Source of the DNA: Bacteroidales bacterium
GTDB lineage: Bacteria > Bacteroidota > Bacteroidia > Bacteroidales > UBA932
Reading direction: 5' to 3'
Assembly: GCA_017471965.1 (NCBI GenBank)
Contig: JAFURF010000006.1
Location: forward strand, 1 to 64,000
Length of the DNA: 64,000 nucleotides
A model generated the notes under the pieces. The model was not told the DNA's origin, made no database searches, and worked only from the letters and a program-made list of their open reading frames with translations. The position numbers and the translations under genes are program-made. Every line of letters begins with the position of its first letter. Within the stretch, counting starts at the first letter, position 1. Shown piece after piece: positions 1-8,500 of this stretch.

Positions 1-1
1 G

Positions 2-295
2 AGGCATAGCGGATTCGACGTCAACGTCCTGAAGATGGAACTGGACGGAAAGAAGATCGATCTCTGCGACGGGATGGAACTCGCTCCCGGACGACATGAA
101 GTCAAGATCATTCTCGACACTTCCCATGACCTGCTCATGTCTCCTTCCCTTTTCAAGGGATGCTCAAAACATGACGACCTCAGCATCAATGACATTCCGG
201 CTGAAAGGTTCATCAATCCGCCAGAAGAAATCAAGAAGGCTATAAAAAGACAGGAAAAAACCAGATTGAATAAAAATAAAGGACTGAAAAGGTAA
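2..295 (+). CDS. 3' end of an unknown gene (truncated by the window edge)
   Basis: The frame is open from base 2 to a TAA at 293-295, so the 97 visible codons are the C-terminal part of a longer protein. An internal ATG at 35 is unlikely to be the true start because the frame stays open upstream without a ribosome site. The visible part has a beta-rich stretch containing ELAPGRHEVKIILDTSHD and a very basic lysine/arginine-rich tail. I recognise no family. It converges on the DUF3868 gene and is separated from it by a strong hairpin. Proximity to the TraO-like gene could mean a transfer or surface operon, but that is inference. Confidence 0.6.
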   Translation, partial: RHSGFDVNVLKMELDGKKIDLCDGMELAPGRHEVKIILDTSHDLLMSPSLFKGCSKHDDLSINDIPAERFINPPEEIKKAIKRQEKTRLNKNKGLKR

Positions 296-300
296 CTCAA

Positions 301-343
301 AAGTCAGCCAAAATCTTGCAAAAGCATCGATTTTGGCTGACTT
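301..343. terminator. Bidirectional terminator hairpin between convergent genes
   Basis: A perfect 15-bp inverted repeat (AAGTCAGCCAAAATC at 301-315 and its complement at 329-343) with a 13-base loop lies between two converging genes. It is flanked by A-rich sequence on the left and a T-containing stretch on the right, as expected for a shared factor-independent terminator. Confidence 0.75.
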
Positions 344-357
344 TCTCAATTACGCCA

Positions 358-1812
358 TCAGAGAATCTGTCCCATGCGATATACCTGCACATCCCAAGGG
401 ACAGGCGACTCATCCCATCTGAACCGCTCTTCGACAGACTGACGTGCAGTCCTGAACTCCTGTCTGGAGTCCGGAAGATTCTTCACCATCTCCTGCGCCG
501 CAGCCACATTCCCCAGTTCAGCCATCTGGACCGCCCTCAGATATCTGGCATCATCGGTATCACCACATCTACGGAGATAGATTCCCGCCTCATGAATCCT
601 TCCCATATCCAGCAGCATGGCTGCTGCATTATGATTAGAATGCTCCGACCGAGGCCATGTCTCGGCACACCTTATCAGAACCTCGTTCCACCCGTACGAA
701 TACGGTTCGAAGGCCGCCAGCAGCCTGTAGAAGTCCCTTGGCTCAAGAAATCCGGGTTCAGTCCTGTACGCATCAAGTACATCCTTCAGTTCCGGCAGAT
801 CAATCACACTGTACCTGATGACACATTCCATCCTCTCCATGTCAGGAAACAGGGTGGAACGCATCCCTTCCCACGCCTCAGGATATTCCTCCTTCAGACG
901 GGATTCCCGCCTGTCCTGCGGCTCCTGGCCGAAGAGGATGCCCCTCAGTTTCTGATCGTCACTCCAGAAGGATCTTCCAAACCATTCCTGCACTCCGGCC
1001 CAATCCTCACCAACGGAACCGGTCACGATCTTCCGCTTGCCGAAGACCTTCTGCCGTGTCAGGCATGTAATCACCTCCTTGAGCCTGGCGGAAGCGATCC
1101 TGCGGTTCACGCTTTCGGTGCCGGAAAGAGCCGTATAAGACGACATCGTCATCGAGGATACCTTCGTCCTTTCATCAAGGACAATGCGCGAACACGACGC
1201 CAGAAAAGCGTCAAATGCGGCAAAGTTCCCGGCATCGTCAAGGTCAAGTTCATAGTCCTCGTCAGATGAATACTTCAGACGAAGAGGAATCACGGCAGTA
1301 CGCTCCTCGGACTGAAGCCTTGCAGGTTCGACAAGATAGGTATTCAGATCCAGTTCTGGTCTAGGCTTCCTGCTGAAGACGGCCACCTGCCTGCGCTCTC
1401 CTCTGTATTCCTTGCCTCCCCGGAACTCGGACAGGCTTACGGTAATGCTGAAATTGTTCATGGAGATGTCATACGGCACCCTTGAACGGATTTCCATCTT
1501 CCTGCCCGGCCTGCCCGTCATGGTCGCCATGCCGGACTCGGGACCTGTCTTCATGTCAGGGCTGCACACCGAAAGGGGAGTAAGTGCATATTCCCTGTCT
1601 ATCCACTTAAGTACAGGCTTTAGAGATACGTACGATCCACGTTCTACGCTGTCATCTATCAGGATGACGGTCATGACTACGTCCACGCTGTCACCTGATA
1701 CGGAAGCGGAAACCCTGTCGACGTCCCATACCAGCGAAGACTTCACCCTGCTCTGAGCCGATGCCGTCACCAACAGCAACAGCAACAGCACGCTTGCACC
1801 GAACCTCTTCAT
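358..1812 (-). CDS. DUF3868 domain-containing secreted protein
   Basis: The 484-residue protein starts MKRFGASVLLLLLLVTASAQ, a clear signal peptide, so this start is preferred over one 25 codons upstream that would overlap the preceding gene. The N-terminal half is beta-rich. The C-terminal half has the segment LFPDMERMECVIRYSV, then FEPYSYGWNEVL and SNHNAAAMLLDMGRI, which match my memory of the DUF3868 family in Bacteroidales fimbrial and conjugative loci; the end is TPR-like. It lies four bases after the TraO-like gene and is probably co-transcribed from the promoter at 2431-2460. The role is probably in envelope or pilus assembly by context; biochemical function is unknown. Confidence 0.7.
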   Translation of the reverse strand: MKRFGASVLLLLLLVTASAQSRVKSSLVWDVDRVSASVSGDSVDVVMTVILIDDSVERGSYVSLKPVLKWIDREYALTPLSVCSPDMKTGPESGMATMTGRPGRKMEIRSRVPYDISMNNFSITVSLSEFRGGKEYRGERRQVAVFSRKPRPELDLNTYLVEPARLQSEERTAVIPLRLKYSSDEDYELDLDDAGNFAAFDAFLASCSRIVLDERTKVSSMTMSSYTALSGTESVNRRIASARLKEVITCLTRQKVFGKRKIVTGSVGEDWAGVQEWFGRSFWSDDQKLRGILFGQEPQDRRESRLKEEYPEAWEGMRSTLFPDMERMECVIRYSVIDLPELKDVLDAYRTEPGFLEPRDFYRLLAAFEPYSYGWNEVLIRCAETWPRSEHSNHNAAAMLLDMGRIHEAGIYLRRCGDTDDARYLRAVQMAELGNVAAAQEMVKNLPDSRQEFRTARQSVEERFRWDESPVPWDVQVYRMGQIL

Positions 1813-1816
1813 ACTG

Positions 1817-2401
1817 CTATAGGATATAGAACGAACATCCGATACCGAATTCGGGATAGAAGACCCTTTCGAAGACCTTGTGGCCATACAACTGGAATCT
1901 CGGCCTGAAGTGCAGGTTCAGGGCTATGTTCGTGTCGGGAAAATACTCCATCTGAATGACCGGGCTGACTCCATATATGAACTTCGCCTTCGGCACTCCT
2001 GCGCTTCCCTCCGGAACCACATGCACCCTGGCGCCAAGATCGACCGTACCTCCAAGGAGCAGGTTCAGGGAACGGCTCCGGTTGCCGACAACGCGGAACA
2101 GGTATCCTCCGGACGCGAACCAGTCACGGCTGAGGACATCATACGTCGCCTCTTCGGCAGTCTTGGTGGCCGGCACCGTATACGATTCCGAAGGACCGGT
2201 AAGAAAAGACACGCCGAAAAGACTGCGGCCATACAGGCCGTACTTGCCCCATGATATCCCTCCGCCATACTGCTTCCATGCGAAAGCATCGACGGATACG
2301 ACATGCTGACCGGAAATATGCCTCTGGGCATGTGATTCAGATCCGGAAAGACAGAACAGGATCAGGGCAGACATCGCCACAATAAAAACTCTTCTTTTCA
2401 T
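1817..2401 (-). CDS. TraO-like conjugal transfer / outer-membrane protein
   Basis: This 194-residue protein begins with a signal peptide (MKRRVFIVAMSALILFCLSG, cleavage probably near SHA-QR). The mature part alternates short beta strands rich in G, F and Y (GGISWGKYGLYGRS, GGYLFRVVG) and ends in an aromatic strand, FGIGCSFYIL, like a small outer-membrane beta-barrel. Early QRHISGQ, the central GGYLF segment and overall length resemble TraO of Bacteroides conjugative elements. It is the first gene of a two-gene minus-strand unit with the DUF3868 gene. A DUF3575-type barrel is the main alternative. No other tra genes of a full operon are in the window. Confidence 0.55.
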   Translation of the reverse strand: MKRRVFIVAMSALILFCLSGSESHAQRHISGQHVVSVDAFAWKQYGGGISWGKYGLYGRSLFGVSFLTGPSESYTVPATKTAEEATYDVLSRDWFASGGYLFRVVGNRSRSLNLLLGGTVDLGARVHVVPEGSAGVPKAKFIYGVSPVIQMEYFPDTNIALNLHFRPRFQLYGHKVFERVFYPEFGIGCSFYIL

Positions 2402-2430
2402 ATGCCAAATATCATAAATTCATCATGGGA

Positions 2431-2460
2431 CAAAATTAGAACAAATAAACCGCCAAACAA
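2431..2460 (-). promoter_or_regulatory. Bacteroidetes-type promoter for the TraO-like/DUF3868 unit
   Basis: On the minus strand a TTG (2460-2458) is followed after exactly 19 bases by TAATTTTG (2438-2431), matching the Bacteroidetes sigma-ABfr consensus TTG-N19-TAnnTTTG. It lies 30 bases before the TraO-like start codon. Confidence 0.7.
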
Positions 2461-2502
2461 AGAAAAGATATTAAATCACGCCAAAATACAATAAAAAGTT
2501 AT

Positions 2503-2534
2503 TAAATTTGCCTAAAATCAGCAAAAAGGTTATT
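2503..2534 (+). promoter_or_regulatory. Promoter -7 box and AAAAAGGTTATT motif before the 2540 gene
   Basis: TAAATTTG at 2503-2510 fits the TAnnTTTG -7 box, although no good -33 TTG is seen. AAAAAGGTTATT at 2523-2534 ends just before the start codon. The same 12-mer, preceded by a related gcctaaaa..atca context, recurs directly before the UvrD-like gene, and also at 11694-11705 upstream of rep. Confidence 0.45.
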
Positions 2535-2539
2535 TTTAT

Positions 2540-3130
2540 ATGAGACGCATATTTCTAATGACGGCCCTCTTCGTCTACTCTTTTATGGGCCCGTTACTCT
2601 CTGCACAGGAACAGGACATTCACCTTATGTTCAAACAGACCGAAATCAAAGGCACCCGCCACGAATTTCTCGCCGAAATGAAATCCAAAGGATTCGTTCC
2701 CCTCAATAACGAAAGCGCTGAAATGTCGGGTCAGTTCGCAGGATATGCAGTGGCTGTCACGACCGATGTCACACCCCTGACCGAAACGGTATATCAGGTA
2801 TGCGCAAGACTGGAACCGAAGTCTTCATGGAAAGAAGCGGAAGATGACTATGCCGTCTTCAAGACGAACCTGACAAGAAAATACGGAGAGCCGGCCATCG
2901 CAAAGGAACAGTTCCATTCCCCATACAGAAAAGGAGACGGATACGAACTCAAGGCAGCAGCGAACGGCAAGGTGGAATACATCTCATGCTGGATACTTCC
3001 TGCAGGGGAGATCACCATACAGGTCGTCTCAGGCGGAAGGGACTTCCGTCTGCTGATAAGATACGCCGATGCCGCAGGCAGAGAACTTCAGGAAGCGGAA
3101 AAGACTGAAATCTTCCTCCGCGACCTTTAA
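2540..3130 (+). CDS. Secreted Bacteroidales hypothetical protein
   Basis: The 196-residue product starts with a signal peptide (MRRIFLMTALFVYSFMGPLLSA, then QEQD). The mature domain contains MKSKGFVPLN, AVYQVCARL-like and LTRKYGEP segments typical of a small secreted family common in Bacteroidales, where these segments follow a pattern of target short helix, mixed strands and a KKYG motif. No catalytic motif is visible. The next gene, an SF2 helicase, starts 12 bases after the stop, so the two are probably co-transcribed. Function unknown; export to the periplasm or envelope is inferred from the signal peptide. Confidence 0.65.
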   Translation: MRRIFLMTALFVYSFMGPLLSAQEQDIHLMFKQTEIKGTRHEFLAEMKSKGFVPLNNESAEMSGQFAGYAVAVTTDVTPLTETVYQVCARLEPKSSWKEAEDDYAVFKTNLTRKYGEPAIAKEQFHSPYRKGDGYELKAAANGKVEYISCWILPAGEITIQVVSGGRDFRLLIRYADAAGRELQEAEKTEIFLRDL

Positions 3131-3142
3131 AAAAAAGATGTC

Positions 3143-4747
3143 ATGATCACACTAAGACCATATCAACAGGAGCCTGTAAGAAAGGCTATACAATACTTCG
3201 GGAGCGACAGCGCCGAACCGTCACTGATAGTCCTTCCGACAGCCTGGGGCAAGTCCATCCTGACCGCCTTCGTGGCTGCAAGCATCCCGCAGTATGAGAA
3301 ACTGCTGGTGGTACAGCCCTCCAAGGAACTGCTTGAACAGAACTATGCCAAGTACATGGCGCTCTGCGGTGAGCACGCCACGGCAGGAATCTACTCGGCG
3401 TCGTTCCGAAGAAAGGAATTCGAAAGGATCACATACGCCACGATCGGCTCCATCAAGGACATCGGGGCGACATTCCGTGAAATGGGATTCACGAAGATGC
3501 TGATCGACGAGGCGCATCTGTATCCCAGAAAAGAGGAGTCCATGCTCGGAAAGTTCCTGAAGGACGCAGGCATAAGCCAGGTGCTCGGAATAACCGCCAC
3601 CCCTCTCAAACTGGAACAGTTCGGCCAGAAGAACGGCGAAAGATTCGACAAGTGGTCGGAACTGCTGATGCTCACGGCTCCGTCCCCTACGGGAACCTTC
3701 TTCAAGAACATCCTCCATGTCGGCCAGATCCAGGAGATGACGTCAATGGGATTCTGGAGCCCCCTTGTATACGAACAGATACCGTTCGACACAAAGATGC
3801 TCAGGCTGAACACCAGCGGCAGCGAATACTCGGTCAATTCGATAGAGGAAGCATACAAACTGAACAACGTGCGCGCCAACATCTACGGTGCCCTCGATTA
3901 CCATCAGAGCAGGCGGCACTGCCTGGTGTTCGTCCCTTCGGTCGACGAAGCGAAGATCCTGGCCGACGGATATCCCGATTCCGCATACATCAGCGGGGAC
4001 ATGAACAAGAAGGACAGGGAAGCCGTGGTCAGCGGCTTCAGGGAAGGAAGGCTCCGTGTGGTCTTCAACGTCGGAGTACTGTCGACAGGATTCGACTATC
4101 CTCTGATCGATACGATAATCCTCGCATTCTCCACGTTCTCCGTATCCAAATACTACCAGATCCTCGGCAGGGGAGTAAGGATACATCCTGACAAGAAGGA
4201 CTGCCTCGTGATAGACATGGGAGCCAACGTGCTGCGCTTTGGCCACGTGGAGGAGATCCGGTTCGAAGACATCGGAAGATGGAGGATGTATGGAAGCGGC
4301 AACATGCTGATCACCGGAATCCCCGTGAACTGCATAGGAAGAATCACAAGAGAAGACATAACGAGGATATATTCTTATGCCCCATGGAAGTTCATATGGC
4401 AGAGCGGCAAATACAAAGGAAAGGACATCCGTGACACCCCGGTGTCATATCTGACATGGATGCTTACCAACCCTTCCATGAATCTTGCACAGCATGTGTC
4501 AGATGCCATCATCAAGACACTCGAGAATCATGTCAGGGATACACGTAACGAGCCCCCTGAAATACTTATGCCGGACGGCAAATATGCAGGAACCATGATC
4601 TGCGACGTGCCGAAGAACTATCTTGCCTGGTACTACAACTCGAAGGAATGGAACGAATGCAACGACTCCCTGAAAAGGGGACTTGAACTTGCCTATGGAG
4701 GCATTCCACCATACTTCAGTCCGAAGAAACGGGCAAAAGCAGGATAA
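3143..4747 (+). CDS. SF2 DEAD/DEAH-box helicase with C-terminal DUF3820-like repeats
   Basis: This 534-residue ATPase has the superfamily 2 motifs in order: an N-terminal RPYQQE Q-motif, Walker A PTAWGKS near residue 32, DEAH in LIDEAHLY, ITATP as motif III, and the arginine-finger motif QILGRGVRIH near residue 350. It resembles UvsW/SSL2-type helicases that remodel branched DNA. Two copies of a GKYxGxxxxDxPxxYLxW module follow (about residues 420-442 and 477-500), a DUF3820 / exonuclease-X C-terminal-like motif. A role in plasmid recombination or replication restart is inferred. A terminator hairpin follows at 4862. Confidence 0.85.
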   Translation: MITLRPYQQEPVRKAIQYFGSDSAEPSLIVLPTAWGKSILTAFVAASIPQYEKLLVVQPSKELLEQNYAKYMALCGEHATAGIYSASFRRKEFERITYATIGSIKDIGATFREMGFTKMLIDEAHLYPRKEESMLGKFLKDAGISQVLGITATPLKLEQFGQKNGERFDKWSELLMLTAPSPTGTFFKNILHVGQIQEMTSMGFWSPLVYEQIPFDTKMLRLNTSGSEYSVNSIEEAYKLNNVRANIYGALDYHQSRRHCLVFVPSVDEAKILADGYPDSAYISGDMNKKDREAVVSGFREGRLRVVFNVGVLSTGFDYPLIDTIILAFSTFSVSKYYQILGRGVRIHPDKKDCLVIDMGANVLRFGHVEEIRFEDIGRWRMYGSGNMLITGIPVNCIGRITREDITRIYSYAPWKFIWQSGKYKGKDIRDTPVSYLTWMLTNPSMNLAQHVSDAIIKTLENHVRDTRNEPPEILMPDGKYAGTMICDVPKNYLAWYYNSKEWNECNDSLKRGLELAYGGIPPYFSPKKRAKAG

Positions 4748-4861
4748 TCTTTTTCTTGATATTCTCAAGCGGTGACGGACAGGCCTTGCTACACACAAAC
4801 TCCAAACACAATTCTTACCTTATGCGCCTTCGGCGTATCTGCCCGTCTGGCGGGGACTGCG

Positions 4862-4884
4862 AAAGCGGTTCCCGCTTTTCTTTT
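4862..4884 (+). terminator. Terminator after the SF2 helicase gene
   Basis: AAAGCGG and CCGCTTT pair around a short TTC loop and are followed by TCTTTTG, a factor-independent terminator for the plus-strand unit. It backs onto the end of the tracrRNA on the other strand. Confidence 0.6.
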
Positions 4885-4910
4885 GACGTCTGCCTCAGAA
4901 GACATATGCA

Positions 4911-5003
4911 ACAAAAATGCCCCCACTGACGCGGGGGCTCAGGCTTCCTCGGTAATCCCGAGACCTACGGCATATAGCCTTATTGTATCAAGATGTATTT
5001 GTA
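4911..5003 (-). ncRNA. tracrRNA for the neighbouring Cas9
   Basis: Read on the minus strand, bases 5000-4982 (AAATACATCTTGATACAAT) pair with the 5' part of the CRISPR repeat: 16 positions pair, including one G-U, interrupted only by a UU/UU internal loop. Next comes AAGGCTATATGCC, the short stem typical of type II-C tracrRNA, then a CTCGG/CCGAG hairpin, and finally GCCCCC/GGGGGC followed by ATTTTTG, a terminator. A promoter fits 5-8 bases upstream. This gives a transcript of about 90 nt lying after the array, in the same orientation as cas9 and the array. Function: guide-RNA maturation and Cas9 loading. Confidence 0.9.
4913..4938 (-). terminator. Terminator of the tracrRNA
   Basis: On the minus strand GCCCCC (4938-4933), an eight-base loop and GGGGGC (4924-4919) are followed by ATTTTTG. 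It defines the 3' end of the tracrRNA. Confidence 0.85.
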
Positions 5004-5007
5004 CCAG

Positions 5008-5038
5008 CAAAAATAGGTATATTCTACCTCTTTGTCAA
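5008..5038 (-). promoter_or_regulatory. Promoter of the tracrRNA
   Basis: On the minus strand TTG (5038-5036) is followed after 20 bases by TATTTTTG (5015-5008), a TAnnTTTG -7 box. Initiation about 5-7 bases downstream would put the first nucleotide right before the anti-repeat. Confidence 0.7.
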
Positions 5039-5045
5039 GTGAATT

Positions 5046-5510
5046 TTCAAAAAATACTTTGTTTCTACATCAAGATACAACGCTGCACAAAGTTGGACTG
5101 TTAAGACCCCTTGTATATCACTCAAAAAAAATTACATCAAGATACAACAAAAAATCTCAAATCCATATATATTGAATGTTGTATATCACTCTAAAAATAC
5201 ATCAAGATACAACGGCTAGAAGGAAGTCTATAAAGCGACTCCAGTTGTATGTTACTTTAAAATTACACAAGATACAACCAATCCCAGTACTATAGACAAG
5301 ATAATCTCGTTGTATTTCACTCTAAAATCACATCAAGATAAAACCTTTATGTTCCAAACTATTCTTAACAATGGTTGTATGTCACTCTCAAATTACATCA
5401 AGATACAACAATAATGAAATCATATTCAAAATATCGTGGTTCTCTCCCGCCTAAAGGCAGGGAGAGAATCACATACTATTCTTACCTTCAAAATTGCATC
5501 AAGGTACAAC
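5046..5510 (-). CRISPR. Short type II-C-like CRISPR array, five regular spacers
   Basis: Repeats of about 36 bp (minus-strand form begins GTTGTATCTTGATGTAAT and ends ACATACAAC) lie at 5374-5409, 5309-5344, 5244-5278, 5178-5213 and 5110-5148, with spacers of 28-30 nt. A last repeat at 5046-5081 keeps only its tracr-pairing half. A degenerate repeat at 5475-5510 begins the array next to cas9 and is followed by a 65-nt interval containing a strong hairpin (5440-5469) instead of a normal spacer. Repeats have drifted at several positions, suggesting no recent spacer acquisition. No adaptation genes are nearby. I saw no exact match of a spacer elsewhere in the window by eye. Confidence 0.93.
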
Positions 5511-5534
5511 TATCTAGAGATGACACAGATATCA

Positions 5535-8500
5535 CTAATCACGCTCGATGAATTGAATCCTACCAAGAGGGGAGATTATGAAATCATAACCTTCCACCAA
5601 AGCCTTTATCTGCGTGTGCAGCATCTTTAGCAATCCCTTGTAGCATCCGTCATTCTTCCACGCTCCGGAAGCCGTCGTCAACTCAGAAGTGTTCCTTGAT
5701 TCCGCATGATGTCTAAAGGAGAGTGCACCATAATGATAAACTTTTCCATTGTTTCTGACATCCGACCTTGAAAGGCCGATCACCCTGTAAAGCCTTCCGG
5801 ACAGTTCCTCGTAAGAACAGTTTCTGACCTCCTCTGGACTGTCCTCATAGAAAAGCACCATGGTCCCCTGCTTCAAGACATACTTCAGAGACATCCCGTC
5901 CTTTTCAGGTTCCATCAACATGCGTCTGCCCGATCTGCCGACATAATGCATGGAGGCGTCGAAGTTGGTTATCAGTTCGAACGACCTCTCCTCCTTTCCG
6001 TTCTTACCGGCTCCGGAATAGATGGCGACGGCATAGTTGCCGTCATTAACGACATGCACATGCCTCTTATGGCCGGAAACAGAAACATCACGGTGCGGCT
6101 TCAGGTCGATTGCAGTACGGATGTCAGTATAAAGCCTCACCTTCCTGATCGGGATCCCCAGTTCCTCATTCATCATTATCCCTTCTGCAACCGCAGCCTT
6201 CAGTCCCTTTTCGGCAACAGCCTTCTCCACCTTGCCCCGTACGGCATCGTCGACTATCCTGCCGACCTCCTTCTCATTTATCTTGTCAAGTCCCTTCCTG
6301 ATGACGTAGTACCGCACTCCGTCCCTCACGATCGAACCGTATAAGGTCTCTTCGTGCAGCCTGCACCTTGCGGTATGGCCCTGCGCATACATCACTTCAC
6401 CCCTGCTGTTCTTCTGCACTACCCCGCGCTTCCTGACCTTCTTTCTGGAATTCTTGCCGATAAACGACTGAGCACGATAAGGTATGAGCAGGGCCTGCAC
6501 TTCCGAACGGACATCCGACACGAAGCCCCGCCAAGGCGTCTCGACGAGAGCGTCGGGAGCCTTATGATACTTATGCTCGTCAGTATCTCGGAGGAACCTC
6601 GCAAGCAGGTCATAATCCTTCTTACCGACACAGGCCAACGTGATGGCGTTCACCGCATGGCAGGCGTAACTCGATCCCTTCAGTTCACAATATAACTTCT
6701 CCACACCCCACATGCTGCGGAACGCGGCAGTAGTCAGGTCCTTCATCGGATAGACCTTCGTGAACAGGGACTTCAGATATTCATATGCAAACCTCCTCAC
6801 GACAGAGGTGTTCCCTCCTTCCATGCCATACCTGATCCTCGACGGCTCCCTCGTCTCGAAACACCTTATCTTGTTCTCCAGATAGGCCAGCCGCAGTTCC
6901 TTCTTCCTTCTCGCCACCATCATCCTGTCCCTGGCCTCCTTCTCCATGTATCCATGGTTCCTGGTCTTCTCGATGTCCCTTCTCAGACGGTCCGCCTCCT
7001 CATTCCATCCGAACCCCTTCACCGCGTCCAGGATTGCGGCATGTTCCGGCATCTCCGAAGGCAGTCTCATGTGCTTCCTCTCCCTGTTGTACTTCATGTC
7101 ACAGAGCACCATGTTCGTCTGCGACTTCTCGCCGCCGCGTGACAGCGGCAGGATATAATCCAGTTCACAGTCAGGATTCATGCCCAGGAAATCGTCAATT
7201 TCGATCTGACGCAGTGTATAAGGACACGTATGGTTCTGCTCCTCCCACAGACGGTACTTAAGTATATCATCCTCGGTAGGGACGAATCCGTCTCCCGCAT
7301 ACTTGCGAATCTCCGCTGCGAATCTCCTGTTTTCCTCTTCCCGATTCCTCTGATACTCCGCTATCGCCTTGCGGGAGTTCCGGTCATTCAGTTCCCTGGA
7401 CAGTTCGATGTTCACCTTCGTGTTCTCATCGATCTTACGTTCTGCAAGCAGTCCGTTCAAGAGCGTCCTGAGCATGAACAGCGTCCTCATTGCCATAGGG
7501 TTCTTCAGTCCCGGCACCCTCGGAGAGTCCAACTGCCTCACCCCGGCCTTTCTTCCTGTCGCTGGACGGTAGGCGCTCTCCCTGCCGTCATGCATCCACT
7601 CTATCCTGCCGAACCTCACGCCCGGACAGTCCTTCAGGAAGTCCTTCACGGAATTCCTTACGGTCTTCCTGCGGTTGCCGAAGACGTCGTATTCTCCGTC
7701 ACGCACGATCTTCGACACCTCCTCCTCGACGTAATGCAGATAATCCGTGTCACTCCTGTCCCTCATCAAAGCGCGCAGTCCGGAGAGCATGACTGCCTCG
7801 TCATACCGGCAGCCCCTCCTCAGGAACGGCAGCATCTTCCTGATCGTCCTCAGGCTTACAGATCCATATCCGTCCGGCATCTCGATCGAAACGAACCTGG
7901 CAGCATCACCGGCATCCAGTCCGAGCCTCTCCCTGGCCCACTGCTCCAGCCTGTCGTCGTCATTGAAATCCGACAGAGCATGCCATACGTCATTGACGAT
8001 CTCATCCTTCGTCTTGCCGTCTCCGAGCGTGTATGCCCTGCAGAGCGCGTCCTCCCAGTCCTCGCCGAACACCGACATGAGTCCCGCCATAACCTGGCAG
8101 GTGCCGAACGTCTGATACATCCTGTAGTTGAAGACATACGGCTTGTCCATGCCGTCGCCTGCGCTGCAGTAGTTGCCCTTGCCCGCAATCTTCTTCGCAA
8201 TATCCTCAAATTTGAATGACGACTTGCTCTTCCTGTAGAAGAGGACAGCGGCCTTCTGTCTCTCGACTGCATCCAACGGTCTGAAATCTTCGTCGGATGC
8301 GGTCTTCACACGTATGTTGTTCAGATCCTGAAGCATCCTGAACTCCTCATATGCCGGGTGCGACTTCTGGCACCGTCTGCGCGAAGGATCCACGCTGCAT
8401 CTTCCGACCGCCCCCTTCTGCGACTTCGGACTCCTCTTGTGGAAAATGACTTCGTGCAACGCATCCCTGATGTCCGCGTCTACCCGCTGCCTGTCGCAGA

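Noticed and set aside
316..1269. Long plus-strand frame of 317 codons
   Set aside because: It is antisense to the DUF3868 gene, which has a signal peptide and recognisable family segments; the plus frame shows no protein-like features.
4772..5104. 110-codon plus-strand frame
   Set aside because: It covers the tracrRNA and the end of the array; these have strong structural support and the frame has no start signal.
7230..8219. 329-codon plus-strand frame inside cas9
   Set aside because: It is a mirror of the GC-rich third codon positions of cas9 and lacks any family feature.
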